Shown: positions 30,580 to 38,948 of the stretch, one piece after another
Numbering within the stretch: position 1 is the stretch's first letter
Layout of the letters: every line of letters begins with the position of its first letter
From: an uncultured Christensenella sp.
Lineage (GTDB): Bacteria; Bacillota; Clostridia; Christensenellales; Borkfalkiaceae
DNA: 64,000 nucleotides
Direction of reading: 5' to 3'
Assembly (NCBI GenBank): GCA_910578065.1
Contig: CAJTPB010000001.1
Coordinates: 162,051-226,050, forward strand
Position numbers and translations under genes: made by a program
The notes under the pieces: generated by a model
The model's database searches: none
What the model saw: the letters and a program-made list of their open reading frames with translations, nothing else
Told to the model about the DNA's origin: nothing

Positions 30580-31614
30580 TCACGCTTCGAAGCGGTATGC
30601 CGCGCAAAACTCGTACACTTCGCCCGCCTTTAAGTACGAACTGCCGCGCTGCGCGTATTCGGGCACGTTTACGTTATTGGGGATCGCCTGCGTTTCCAAA
30701 CAGAAGCCCGCGCGCTTTCCGTAATGCCCCGTTTTTCCGTTTTGGTTCATGCCGTTGCCCGCGTAAAACTGCACGGCGGGCATATCGGTGTAACAGGTCA
30801 TTTTAATGCCCGTTTTCTTGCTTTCGACCGTGGCATAACGCACGTATTCGCCGCATTTGTTCTTTAACACGTGGCAATGATCGTATCCGTTTCCCTGCTT
30901 TAAATCGATATCGTCCGCCTCGATATCCCGCCCGATTTCTTTGGGCGTATTAAAATCGAAAGGAGTTCCCGCTACCTTTTTAAATCCTCCTACGGGGATC
31001 ATGGTAGCGTTCGTGGGCGTGATCTCGTCGCAGTCTATCCACATTACGTTGTCTAAAATAGAGCCGTCGCCCTCGCCGTTCATGTTAAAATACGCGTGAT
31101 TGGTCAAATTGACGACGGTCGTCTTATCGGATACCGCCCGATAGCGCAATTTCAGTTCTCCGTCGCGGAAGGTGTAAACGACCGTTACGCGCAAATTGCC
31201 GGGATAGTTTTCTTCTCCGTCGGGCGAGGTGTAAGAAAGGATAAGTTCGTCCCCCTTTATCTCGTGCGACCAAATCTTTTTATCGAAGCCCGCCTTTCCG
31301 CCGTGCAGGTGGTTGCCCCTGTCGTTGCAGTAAAGCTGATACGCTTTGCCTTCCACCGTCATTTTGCCTTCGCCGATGCGGTTGCCGAATCTGCCGATGA
31401 GCGCGCCCAAAAATCCGCCGTTGCTTTGATATCCCTTTACGTCGTTATACCCTAAAATAACGTCCGTCGGAACGCCCTTTCGATCGGGCACGATTACCGA
31501 CTGAATAATGCCGCCCAAATTTAAAACGGTTGCGCTGCGCGCGCCGTCTTCAAAGGTAAAACTTAAAACTTCTTCACCGTTTTGCGTTTTGCCAAATCCT
31601 TTTTCCGTGATCAT
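30580..31614 (-). CDS. galM: aldose 1-epimerase (galactose mutarotase)
   Basis: 344 residues. Family blocks GALIGRFGNRIGEGKM, NDRGNHLHGGKAGFDKKIW, catalytic His in NLTNHAYFNMNG, and catalytic Glu region GFCLETQAIPN. It interconverts alpha and beta anomers of glucose/galactose. No sugar-kinase or transferase genes adjoin it. ATG chosen behind AAGGAGAA. The control region is shared with the divergent deacetylase. Confidence 0.94.
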   Translation of the reverse strand: MITEKGFGKTQNGEEVLSFTFEDGARSATVLNLGGIIQSVIVPDRKGVPTDVILGYNDVKGYQSNGGFLGALIGRFGNRIGEGKMTVEGKAYQLYCNDRGNHLHGGKAGFDKKIWSHEIKGDELILSYTSPDGEENYPGNLRVTVVYTFRDGELKLRYRAVSDKTTVVNLTNHAYFNMNGEGDGSILDNVMWIDCDEITPTNATMIPVGGFKKVAGTPFDFNTPKEIGRDIEADDIDLKQGNGYDHCHVLKNKCGEYVRYATVESKKTGIKMTCYTDMPAVQFYAGNGMNQNGKTGHYGKRAGFCLETQAIPNNVNVPEYAQRGSSYLKAGEVYEFCAAYRFEA

Positions 31615-31656
31615 AACATTCTCCTTCTTTTTCATTCGGTCGTTGAATTTACAAGT

Positions 31657-31685
31657 ATTATATCACAGTTGCGCCGCAAAGTAAA
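31657..31685 (-). promoter_or_regulatory. promoter of galM
   Basis: Minus strand TTTACT, 17-base spacer, TATAAT. Confidence 0.7.
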
Positions 31686-31716
31686 TAAAATTTTAAAATT
31701 TAGGCAAATTACGGAT

Positions 31717-32400
31717 ATGCAGAAAAGATTGATTGCCGTGGCGGTATTCTTCGCCGCTCTTTTGGTTGTATTAACGCATATCGGAACAAAGGTCGTCGCG
31801 ACGCCCGTTTTTTCTTACGCGGAAGAACAAAAATGCGTTTATTTGACCTTTGACGACGGTCCGAGCACCGTCGTTACCAACCGAATTTTAGATACGCTTG
31901 CGGAAGAACAGGTGAAAGCCACCTTTTTTATCGTGAGCGACAGGGCGTTATCGCGCAAAGATACCCTCCGCCGCATTGCGAAGGAGGGTCATACCATAGG
32001 CGTTCATTCCAAAACGCACGAATATAATCAAATTTACGCTTCCGACCAATCGCTGCTGAAAGATATCGACGACTGCGCCGCCGTGATCCGCAACGTTACG
32101 GGCGTAAATCCGCGCGTGTACCGATTCCCCGGCGGAGGCACCAAAGACCGCGCAAGACAAAGCAAACTGATCCGCGAAAAGGGATACGAGATCATCGGCT
32201 GGAACGCCGTTTGCGGCGACGAAGAAATAGCGAACGCGAGCGCGGAAACGCTGTTTCAAACAACGGTAAAAACTTCCTCGGGGAAAAATAAAGTCGTTTT
32301 GCTCTGCCACGACTCCGCTTACCGCAAAACGACTGCCGAGGTATTACCCCGCATTATTGCGTACTTTCGCGAACAAGGTTACGAGTTCCGCGCGTTTTGA
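31717..32400 (+). CDS. secreted polysaccharide deacetylase
   Basis: 227 residues: signal anchor (LIAVAVFFAALLVVLTHIG), then a NodB domain with TFDDGPST, metal His pair in HSKTHEY, RFPGGGTK, and CHDSAYR. Zn2+-dependent N-deacetylase of peptidoglycan or chitin-like sugars (PdaA/IcaB type), acting outside the membrane. The start is the ATG at the signal peptide; the longer upstream frame lies in the divergent promoter. Its 3' end overlaps that of the converging P-type ATPase by 47 bases. Confidence 0.9.
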   Translation: MQKRLIAVAVFFAALLVVLTHIGTKVVATPVFSYAEEQKCVYLTFDDGPSTVVTNRILDTLAEEQVKATFFIVSDRALSRKDTLRRIAKEGHTIGVHSKTHEYNQIYASDQSLLKDIDDCAAVIRNVTGVNPRVYRFPGGGTKDRARQSKLIREKGYEIIGWNAVCGDEEIANASAETLFQTTVKTSSGKNKVVLLCHDSAYRKTTAEVLPRIIAYFREQGYEFRAF

Positions 32401-35002
32401 TTGCTCCGCGTTTGCGAATCGCACGGCTGAACAGTTTATACACTTCGCCGATCGGTACGATCGCGAGCGAACAGCCGAACACCGCAAGCCATTGTAAAGC
32501 GCCCAATTCCGTCAGCGAGAACGCGGTGCGGAACACGGGAACAACGGCAAGCAACACGTTTACCGCAACGCCTATTACAACCGTGATCAACAGCGTTTTA
32601 TTCGAGATAAGCCCCTTAATACCGAGGGGTTTATTTTCCGTACGCACGTTAAACGCGTGGAAAAGTTCGAGGAAGGAAAGCACGAAAAACGCTACCGTAC
32701 TCGCCGCGCCGTTTCCCCAGCGGTATGCGCCGTAAATGAATATTCCTACCGCGATCGCCGTTTGCGCCAGTCCGAAAAATGCCATGCGCAGCAGCGAAGT
32801 TTTACAGAATATTTCTTCGGCGGAAACGGGCGGTCGGTTCATTGCCCCTTCCGTGCGCTCTACGCCCAACGCGAGCACGGGCAAAGAGTCGGTGATCAAG
32901 TTGATCCACAACAGCTGGGTAGAAGTTAAAAACTCGAACTTCCACAAAAACAGCGTTACGATCAAAACGGATAGCACCTCTGCAAAGTTGGTGGAAAGGA
33001 AAAAGGAAATGGTCTTTTTTACGTTGTAAAAAACGTTGCGCCCTTCTTCCGCCGCCTTAACCATGGTGGAAAAATCGTCGTCCGATATTACCATATCCGC
33101 GGCGTTCTTGGTAACGTCCGTTCCCGAACCCATCGCCACGCCGATATCCGCCGCGCGGATAGAAGGCGCGTCGTTCACGCCGTCTCCCGTCATGGCGACG
33201 ACTTCTCCTTTCGCCTGCAACGCGCGCACGATTTCCGACTTGTGCTTGGGGGATACGCGCGCGTATACCGTGTAATCGAGCGCCCGCCTGCCGTATTCCT
33301 CTTCGCCCATTGCGTCTAACTGTTCGCCCGTAATCACTTGATCTTTATTCTTGGCGATGCCCAACCGCTGCGCGATGGCAAGCGCCGTTTCCGCGCCGTC
33401 GCCCGTAATCATCACCGTTCTGATCCCCGCGCGGCGGCAAGCCGCAACCGCTTCGCGCGCGCCCTCTTTGGGCGGATCGAGCATAGCTGCAAGCCCTAAA
33501 AAGGTCAAATTTTCTTCTTTTACCGTACCCGCATAATCCCCTTCGGCAAAGGCGAGCACGCGCATTGCGCGGGTAGAAAAAGCGGAAACTTTTTTTGCGA
33601 TCGCTTCCCGATCTTGCGCGGTAAGCGCGCGTTCCCCCGCAGGGGTAAGAATGTTTGCGCACTTTTTCAGCAATACGTCCGCCGCGCCCTTTACGTACAA
33701 GCGCGTTTTTCCGTTTAGTTCGGCGGCGACGCTCATCATCTTGCGATCGGAAGAAAAAGGAATTCCCCCCGCCGCCTTGGGGGCGAGATAAAAGTTTTTG
33801 CCGTCCGCATATTCGACGAGGGCGATTTCGGTCGGATCGCCTAAATATTTGCCCGCGCCCCCCCTTACGGTGTTACAGGCGCGCATGCAGGTGAGCAGCG
33901 CCGTCTGCCCGCGTGTGGAAGTAAAAATTTCGCTGTTTTCCGCAGGCAAGGTAAATTCGGTTGCGATCTCTTCCACCGTCATTTTATTTTGCGTGAGCGT
34001 GCCCGTTTTATCCGAACAGAAACAGGTGCAGTTGCCCAGCGTTTCCACGGCGGAAAGTTTGCGCACGACGGCGCGGAAGCCGGACATACGCTGTACGCCC
34101 ATGGCAAGAATAATGGTAACGACGGCGCCCATTCCCTCCGGAATCGCCGCAACGGCGACGGCGACGGCGGACATTACGTTTTCGAGAAAGCTCGATCTGT
34201 GCGCGAGCAAACCGCCCAAAAACAGCACGGCGGCGACGGAAAGCACGGTAACGGAAATAATTTTTCCCAGCTTTGCAATGGTTTTATCTAACGGGGAAGC
34301 GACCGTTTCCGAACGGTTTAAAAGATCTGCGATCTTGCCCATTTCGGTATTCATACCCGTTGCCACAACAACGCAGCGCGCCCGCCCCGCCACGCAGAAC
34401 GTGGAAAAGTGCGCGGTATTTTCACGTTCGGCAAGCACCGACTTTTTAACGATTGCGTCGCGCTTTTTCACGGAGCGTGATTCCCCCGTAAGCGCCGATT
34501 CGTCGCAGCGGAAATTTTCGCTTTCCAAAATGCGGCAGTCGGCGGGGATCATATCCCCTTCTTCGATCTCTACGATATCGCCGACCACAAGATCGCACGC
34601 TTCGATCAAAATCACTTTACCGTCGCGCACGACTTTGGCATGACAGACGGAAAGTTTTTTCAGCTTTTCGATCGCCGCGTCTGCGCGGTATTGCTGCAAA
34701 AAGCCCACGATCGCGTTCAGCAATATGATAAACAGCAAAATTGCGGTATCCGCAAGCTGATTTTTATCTTTGGTGACGAACGCGAGCACGGCGGAAAGAA
34801 AGGCGGCGCAAATTAAAATAATCGTCATCAGATCTTTAAATTGCGAAAAAAAGAGCGCGGCAAGGCTCTTCTTTTTTTCTTCTTTTAAGCGGTTTTTACC
34901 CTGTTCGGAAAGCCGCTTTTCCGCCTCGGTCGAAGAAAGACCTTCGGGCTTGGACGAAAGTTTTTCAAATAACTGTTGTTTGGTAAGCGTATAAAGTTCC
35001 AT
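32354..35002 (-). CDS. cation-transporting P-type ATPase, Ca2+ (SERCA/PMCA-like) type
   Basis: 882 residues. N-terminal cation ATPase domain, TGES actuator motif, phosphorylation site DKTGTLTQNKMT, TGDGVNDAPSIRAADIG, and C-terminal membrane domain. Metal-site residues fit the IIA class: IPEG in helix 4 and WINLITDSLP in helix 6. Helix 4 reads PEGMGAVVT rather than the usual PEGLPAVVT. It pumps Ca2+ (possibly Mn2+) out of the cytosol. I found no Mn2+ riboswitch and no clear ribosome site in front. 3' overlap with the deacetylase gene. Confidence 0.92.
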   Translation of the reverse strand: MELYTLTKQQLFEKLSSKPEGLSSTEAEKRLSEQGKNRLKEEKKKSLAALFFSQFKDLMTIILICAAFLSAVLAFVTKDKNQLADTAILLFIILLNAIVGFLQQYRADAAIEKLKKLSVCHAKVVRDGKVILIEACDLVVGDIVEIEEGDMIPADCRILESENFRCDESALTGESRSVKKRDAIVKKSVLAERENTAHFSTFCVAGRARCVVVATGMNTEMGKIADLLNRSETVASPLDKTIAKLGKIISVTVLSVAAVLFLGGLLAHRSSFLENVMSAVAVAVAAIPEGMGAVVTIILAMGVQRMSGFRAVVRKLSAVETLGNCTCFCSDKTGTLTQNKMTVEEIATEFTLPAENSEIFTSTRGQTALLTCMRACNTVRGGAGKYLGDPTEIALVEYADGKNFYLAPKAAGGIPFSSDRKMMSVAAELNGKTRLYVKGAADVLLKKCANILTPAGERALTAQDREAIAKKVSAFSTRAMRVLAFAEGDYAGTVKEENLTFLGLAAMLDPPKEGAREAVAACRRAGIRTVMITGDGAETALAIAQRLGIAKNKDQVITGEQLDAMGEEEYGRRALDYTVYARVSPKHKSEIVRALQAKGEVVAMTGDGVNDAPSIRAADIGVAMGSGTDVTKNAADMVISDDDFSTMVKAAEEGRNVFYNVKKTISFFLSTNFAEVLSVLIVTLFLWKFEFLTSTQLLWINLITDSLPVLALGVERTEGAMNRPPVSAEEIFCKTSLLRMAFFGLAQTAIAVGIFIYGAYRWGNGAASTVAFFVLSFLELFHAFNVRTENKPLGIKGLISNKTLLITVVIGVAVNVLLAVVPVFRTAFSLTELGALQWLAVFGCSLAIVPIGEVYKLFSRAIRKRGAIKTRGTRNLVRESTQ

Positions 35003-35217
35003 AGCAATACACTATGAATCAGGCGAACGGTTTATGAGTGCGCGCGGACAATCAACCGTATATGATAAAGAGTTTTTGTATAAAGTGTTTTTCACAATAT
35101 AATTTCGACAGATCTACGCATAAAAAATTCCCCTAAGTATTGCTGCCGGTGTGTAAATTCGCTAAATTTTTTTATGAAACGGACAACGCATCTTTATTGT
35201 GTTATAATTTAAAAAAA

Positions 35218-35436
35218 TTGAGTTTAAGGAAAATCATAAAAGGAATCGGCACAATTTTATTCGGAATTTCTATGTTTTTATTGGGGATTTTAGCCGCAGT
35301 AATGCTAAATCATTCCGACTGGTACTTATGGTTTGTACTGATCATTCTATCCTTATCCGTGGGTGTGATTGCAGAAATTATCGGTATGATCCAATTATAT
35401 CAAGCTAATCAACTTGACATTGCAACAAAAAATTAG
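35218..35436 (+). CDS. small two-helix membrane protein, uncertain start
   Basis: About 72 residues, with two hydrophobic helices (GTILFGISMFLLGILAAVML and FVLIILSLSVGVIAEIIGMI). Not recognised. I chose the TTG at which the basic RKIIKGIG segment begins; a TATAAT lies only 10 bases ahead, so a start further in or a leaderless transcript is possible. A bidirectional terminator follows. Confidence 0.45.
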   Translation: MSLRKIIKGIGTILFGISMFLLGILAAVMLNHSDWYLWFVLIILSLSVGVIAEIIGMIQLYQANQLDIATKN

Positions 35437-35492
35437 TTTGGAAGAAGATAAAAAAGGCCAATAAACTTACTTCGATTTTTTTAAAACGTTAA

Positions 35493-35530
35493 TAAAGCCC
35501 CCCGCCGTTTTAATAAGGCGGGGGGCTTTA
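35493..35530. terminator. bidirectional terminator
   Basis: TAAAGCCCCCCGCC / GGCGGGGGGCTTTA, 14-base perfect arms; the right arm includes the stop codon of the next minus-strand gene. Confidence 0.85.
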
Positions 35531-35734
35531 TATTTCATCTTTTAATCCTAAAAGATAATCTGCGCTTTCATCTAACAATTTGCATAATTCCACAAATATT
35601 TTAATGGACGGCATTCCATCGCCTTTTTTCCAATTTGTAATATTTCCTTCGCAAATATGCAATTTTTGGGCAATCTCTTTCTGCGTCATACCGCATGTAC
35701 GAATTGCTTCGTTAAATCTTTTATAAAATTCCAT
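35528..35734 (-). CDS. Xre-family regulator (type A, copy 1)
   Basis: 68 residues: a HTH_3 domain (MTQKEIAQKLHICEGNITNW) followed by PSIKIFVELCKLLDESADYL. About 60 percent identical by eye to the protein at 36044. Start chosen at the internal ATG aligning with its paralogue. A palindrome TCAGTTTAACTGA lies 15 bases in front of the ATG, likely its operator. Divergent from another Xre gene. Confidence 0.85.
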   Translation of the reverse strand: MEFYKRFNEAIRTCGMTQKEIAQKLHICEGNITNWKKGDGMPSIKIFVELCKLLDESADYLLGLKDEI

Positions 35735-35748
35735 ATATTTACCATAAT

Positions 35749-35799
35749 TCAGTTTAACTGATTTTATGAATAAAATACTTGACAATTCATTTTAACTGA
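35749..35799. promoter_or_regulatory. Xre operators: palindrome TCAGTTTAACTGA and a one-mismatch copy
   Basis: Perfect 13-base palindrome at 35749-35761 and TCATTTTAACTGA at 35787-35799. The second lies inside the spacer of the divergent promoter. The same perfect palindrome recurs at 36260-36272. Confidence 0.75.
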
Positions 35800-35807
35800 A
35801 TTATAAT
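35779..35807 (+). promoter_or_regulatory. promoter of the plus-strand Xre gene
   Basis: Perfect TTGACA-17-TATAAT; the expected start base is 35814, the A of the ATG. Confidence 0.85.
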
Positions 35808-35813
35808 ATATTT

Positions 35814-36035
35814 ATGAATATAGAAAAATCTTTGCATAGAAATATTTTTATTCAACGTTTGCATGAAGCCATAAATCGTCGGGGTTATATTACGATAAAA
35901 GAATTATCTGAACAAACGGGAATTAAATACACAACTATATTAACGTATTTAAACGGAAGCTGCACGCCGAATATTTATCACTTACAAATTTTATGCCGAT
36001 TTTTACACGTTAGCAGCGATTACTTAATTCAATGA
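35814..36035 (+). CDS. Xre-family regulator (type B, copy 1)
   Basis: 73 residues with HTH TIKELSEQTGIKYTTILTYLNG and a LQILCRFLHVSSDYLI ending. Related to the protein at 36355 more than to its divergent neighbour. No ribosome site before the ATG; the perfect promoter predicts a leaderless transcript. The operator-like copy in its promoter suggests repression by the type A protein. Confidence 0.85.
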   Translation: MNIEKSLHRNIFIQRLHEAINRRGYITIKELSEQTGIKYTTILTYLNGSCTPNIYHLQILCRFLHVSSDYLIQ

Positions 36036-36043
36036 AACGAACG

Positions 36044-36244
36044 CTAATCGGTAATGCCAAGCAGATAGTCTGCGCTTTCGTCTAAAAGCAAACACAACTG
36101 ATAAAAAACCTCTATCGAGGGTAAATTTTGCCCCTTTTTCCAATTTGTAATATTGCCTTCGCGAATATGTAATTTTTCGGCGATTTGCTTCTGCGTCATA
36201 CCGCTGTTTTTAATCGCTTCGCACACTCTTTCTTGAAATAACAT
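36044..36244 (-). CDS. Xre-family regulator (type A, copy 2)
   Basis: 66 residues, HTH MTQKQIAEKLHIREGNITNW and PSIEVFYQLCLLLDESADYL; close paralogue of the gene at 35528. ATG chosen with GAGG 8 bases upstream. The 13-base palindrome sits 15 bases upstream of the ATG, the same geometry as in copy 1. Confidence 0.85.
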   Translation of the reverse strand: MLFQERVCEAIKNSGMTQKQIAEKLHIREGNITNWKKGQNLPSIEVFYQLCLLLDESADYLLGITD

Positions 36245-36259
36245 TCTCAATACCTCAAT

Positions 36260-36272
36260 TCAGTTTAACTGA
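36260..36272. promoter_or_regulatory. Xre operator palindrome, third site
   Basis: TCAGTTTAACTGA, identical to the site at 35749. Confidence 0.75.
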
Positions 36273-36295
36273 CTTTTGATATTGATTTGTCCGAT

Positions 36296-36312
36296 ATTCA
36301 GCAGTGCTGAAT
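36296..36312. promoter_or_regulatory. second type of palindrome, ATTCAGCA-G-TGCTGAAT
   Basis: Perfect 8-base arms around one base, 43 bases upstream of the next Xre gene; a candidate site for the type B regulator. Confidence 0.5.
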
Positions 36313-36354
36313 CTTGAAATTCCCGCAATAAACCGCAAAAGGAGTTATACTGCA

Positions 36355-36594
36355 ATGTACAAACCTTATAAAAGCGAGTTTCATATTCGTTTTGGAAAGC
36401 ATTTAAAAGAAACTATTAAAAGCCGCGGCTATAAAATATCGCAATTCGCAAAATTATCAAACATTACATATTCCGCATTGTATCATTACATAAAGGGGCA
36501 CAGCGAGCCGAACGTTAAAACGCTGATAAGAATGTGCCGTGTATTACAAGTTTCGGTAGACGATATACTTTTATTCGAAAAAAAAGACGGCTGA
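36355..36594 (+). CDS. Xre-family regulator (type B, copy 2)
   Basis: 79 residues: HTH KISQFAKLSNITYSALYHYI and IRMCRVLQVSVDDILLF. Related to the protein at 35814. ATG selected with AAAGGAG 10 bases upstream; a longer frame to 36304 runs through a palindrome and is unlikely. Ends just before a hairpin shared with pyrE. Confidence 0.85.
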   Translation: MYKPYKSEFHIRFGKHLKETIKSRGYKISQFAKLSNITYSALYHYIKGHSEPNVKTLIRMCRVLQVSVDDILLFEKKDG

Positions 36595-36618
36595 ATTCAG
36601 CCGTCCTTTTTTACATTT
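36586..36618. terminator. terminator between the Xre cluster and pyrE
   Basis: AAAAAAGACGGCTGAATTCAGCCGTCCTTTTTT: GACGGCTGAA/TTCAGCCGTC palindromic hairpin with A and T runs, working both ways. Confidence 0.75.
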
Positions 36619-36620
36619 TC

Positions 36621-37274
36621 TTATGCGCCGTATTGCGCGCGGTAATCTTTCATCGCCTGCAAATATTCTTTGCCCGCGATTACGCCCTGTTCGATCGCTT
36701 GAATAATATTTTGCATGGTGACGATCGAATAAACTTTGATTCCGAATTCTTCGAACGCTTCTTGCACGGCGGATTTTTCGCCCGTGCCCTTTTCTTGACG
36801 GTCTACCGAAATGATCATCGCTTCTACCGCAACGTCCGCAGTCTGCTTGATTTTGGGAAGAATTTCGCGCAGCGCTTTGCCCGATGTCATAACGTCTTCG
36901 ATGATCGCAACCTTATCGCCCGCGTTTAAACCCTGCCCCACGAACAAGCCGCCCTCGCCGTGGTCTTTTACCTCTTTCCGATCGAAACAGAACCCCAAAT
37001 CGACGCCGTGATTTTTCGCAAGCGCAATGCTCGTTGCAACGGCAAGCGGGATCCCCTTATACGCGGGTCCGATCAGCGTTTGCGCCTTAACGCCGTGTTC
37101 GAGGTAGCATTCCGCATAATACTCGCCCAGGCAGGCGATCTGCGCGCCCGTTCTGTACTTGCCCGTATTGATAAAATAGGGCGCTTTTCTGCCGCTCTTC
37201 AACGTGAAATCGCCGAACAGCAGCACCTCGTTTTCTACCATAAACCGAATAAAACGCTGTTTATAAGTTAACAT
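36621..37274 (-). CDS. pyrE: orotate phosphoribosyltransferase
   Basis: 217 residues. FGDFTLKSGRKAPYFINTG is the family opening; PRPP-binding loop IIEDVMTSGKALRE. Joins orotate to PRPP to give OMP in pyrimidine synthesis. Last gene of the pyr operon, with GGAG ahead of its ATG. Confidence 0.95.
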   Translation of the reverse strand: MLTYKQRFIRFMVENEVLLFGDFTLKSGRKAPYFINTGKYRTGAQIACLGEYYAECYLEHGVKAQTLIGPAYKGIPLAVATSIALAKNHGVDLGFCFDRKEVKDHGEGGLFVGQGLNAGDKVAIIEDVMTSGKALREILPKIKQTADVAVEAMIISVDRQEKGTGEKSAVQEAFEEFGIKVYSIVTMQNIIQAIEQGVIAGKEYLQAMKDYRAQYGA

Positions 37275-37287
37275 ACCGTATCTCCTT

Positions 37288-38196
37288 TTAATTGAGTTTT
37301 AACGCGCCCGTAAGCGAGCTTAATTTTTGAATGCCGCGGCTTTCGCACCATACGGTCAAACCTTCGATGATCTTGGGGCAGGCGAGCGTATCGGTAAAGT
37401 TTGCCGTACCAACCTGCACCGCCGCCGCGCCCGCCATAAGAAATTCGATCGCGTCTTCCGCGCACGCAATGCCGCCCATACCGATCACGGGAATGCCGAC
37501 GGCGTGCGCGACTTCGTACACCATGCGCACGGCGATGGGCTTGATGCCCGCGCCCGAAACGCCCCCCGTATTGTTGGCAATGATCGGCTTTCTGCGCTCG
37601 ATATCGATCGCCATGCCCGTAAACGTATTCACCAGCGAAACGCAGTCCGCGCCCCCCTCTTCCGCCGCCCGCGCGTTTGCCGCAATGCTTTCGACGTTGG
37701 GCGAAAGTTTTACGATAAGCGGCGTTTTCTTTAAGCGCGATTTCGCCGCGCGCGTTACTTCTTTTACGCTTTCGGGCTTAATGCCGAACGCCATGCCCCC
37801 GCTTTTTACGTTGGGGCAGGAAATATTCAGTTCGATCAAATCCGCCGCGCCGTCTAACTTCGCGCAGATGTTTGCATAATCTTCAAGCGTGCTTCCCGCA
37901 ACGTTTGCGATCACCTTTGTTTTGCTTTTCAGCCAATTCAGATCTTCGGCGAGAAAGCGATCCACCCCTGGATTTTGCAGCCCCACCGCGTTTAAGATCA
38001 CCCCGTTGCGTTCCGCAATGCGCGGAACGGGATTGCCCGCGCGGGGCGCAAGGGTAAGCCCTTTGGTCGCCACCCCGCCCAACAGCGAAATATCGTAAAT
38101 TTCGTTATACTCTCGCCCGAATCCGAATGTGCCCGAAGCGGGGATAACGGGGTTTTTTAGCGTTACCCCGCAAAGATTTACGCTTAAATCGACCAT
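37288..38196 (-). CDS. pyrD: dihydroorotate dehydrogenase B, catalytic subunit
   Basis: 302 residues, FMN-binding TIM barrel of class 1B: NPVIPASGTFGFGREY, NAVGLQNPGVD, catalytic Cys in LNISCPNVKSGG, GVSGAGIKPIAVRMVYE. It pairs with PyrK to pass electrons to NAD+. ATG shares its A with the pyrK stop (TAATG) and has GGAGGTG in front, so the longer frame was discarded. Confidence 0.95.
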   Translation of the reverse strand: MVDLSVNLCGVTLKNPVIPASGTFGFGREYNEIYDISLLGGVATKGLTLAPRAGNPVPRIAERNGVILNAVGLQNPGVDRFLAEDLNWLKSKTKVIANVAGSTLEDYANICAKLDGAADLIELNISCPNVKSGGMAFGIKPESVKEVTRAAKSRLKKTPLIVKLSPNVESIAANARAAEEGGADCVSLVNTFTGMAIDIERRKPIIANNTGGVSGAGIKPIAVRMVYEVAHAVGIPVIGMGGIACAEDAIEFLMAGAAAVQVGTANFTDTLACPKIIEGLTVWCESRGIQKLSSLTGALKLN

Positions 38197-38948
38197 TACA
38201 ACCGCACCTCCCCGATTTCGAACACAGGTCCGTCTTTGCACACGCGGGCGTGCGCGCCGTCCGTTTTATCGCATACGCACACAAGGCAGGCGCCGATTCC
38301 ACAGCCCATGCGCTCTTCCAGCGAAACGTAAACGGGAATGCCCTTGCCCGCCATTGCCGCCTGCAACGCACGCAGCATGGGAACGGGTCCGCACGAAAAT
38401 ACAACGTCCGGTTTTATCCTGTCGCAGTCGTTTAAAAACGCCTGCACCGCGTTGCCGTGAAAGCCCACGCTTCCGTCGTCCGTTGCGACGGTCAGCCGTT
38501 TACTGCGCGTCATTTCGTATTCCATGCACAGTGCGCCGCGATTGCGGAAGCCCATATACGAATACACTTCCTTTTCCGCAGCATATCGGCGGATCACGGA
38601 AATAAGCGGGAATATCCCCACGCCCCCGCCTACGACGGCGATTTTTTGCTCGCTGTCCTTTACGTAAAATCCGTTGCCTAAGGGGAGCAGAACGGAAAGT
38701 TTTTCTCCCGTTTTGTAATTTTCGGAAAGAAACTTCGTGCCCGAGCCCTTTACTTGATAGCATACGGTGATGCGCTCCCCTTCCGCCATGCACACCGCGA
38801 TGGGGCGGCGCAGAGGATACCCGCCCACGCCGACCATAGCGAACTGACCGGGGCGAACGGTTACTTCTTCTTCCGTAGAAAAGGTGAGGGAAAACACGGT
38901 TTCCGCAATGCGCTTGTTTTCGAGTACGGTAGCGGTTACTTCGCGCAT
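38196..38948 (-). CDS. pyrK: dihydroorotate dehydrogenase B, electron transfer subunit
   Basis: 250 residues. FAD-binding RRPIAV, NAD-binding GGGVGIFPL, and [2Fe-2S] cysteines in ERMGCGIGACLVCVC with the last Cys about 13 residues on. Start chosen by homologue length and GGGGG just upstream; it overlaps pyrF by 13 bases. Confidence 0.94.
   Translation of the reverse strand: MREVTATVLENKRIAETVFSLTFSTEEEVTVRPGQFAMVGVGGYPLRRPIAVCMAEGERITVCYQVKGSGTKFLSENYKTGEKLSVLLPLGNGFYVKDSEQKIAVVGGGVGIFPLISVIRRYAAEKEVYSYMGFRNRGALCMEYEMTRSKRLTVATDDGSVGFHGNAVQAFLNDCDRIKPDVVFSCGPVPMLRALQAAMAGKGIPVYVSLEERMGCGIGACLVCVCDKTDGAHARVCKDGPVFEIGEVRL

Noticed and set aside
32354..35140. A third Mn2+ riboswitch before the P-type ATPase
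   Set aside because: A GGGGAAT is present in the leader but GGGGAGTAG, CAACATAC and GAGACCTT blocks are missing.
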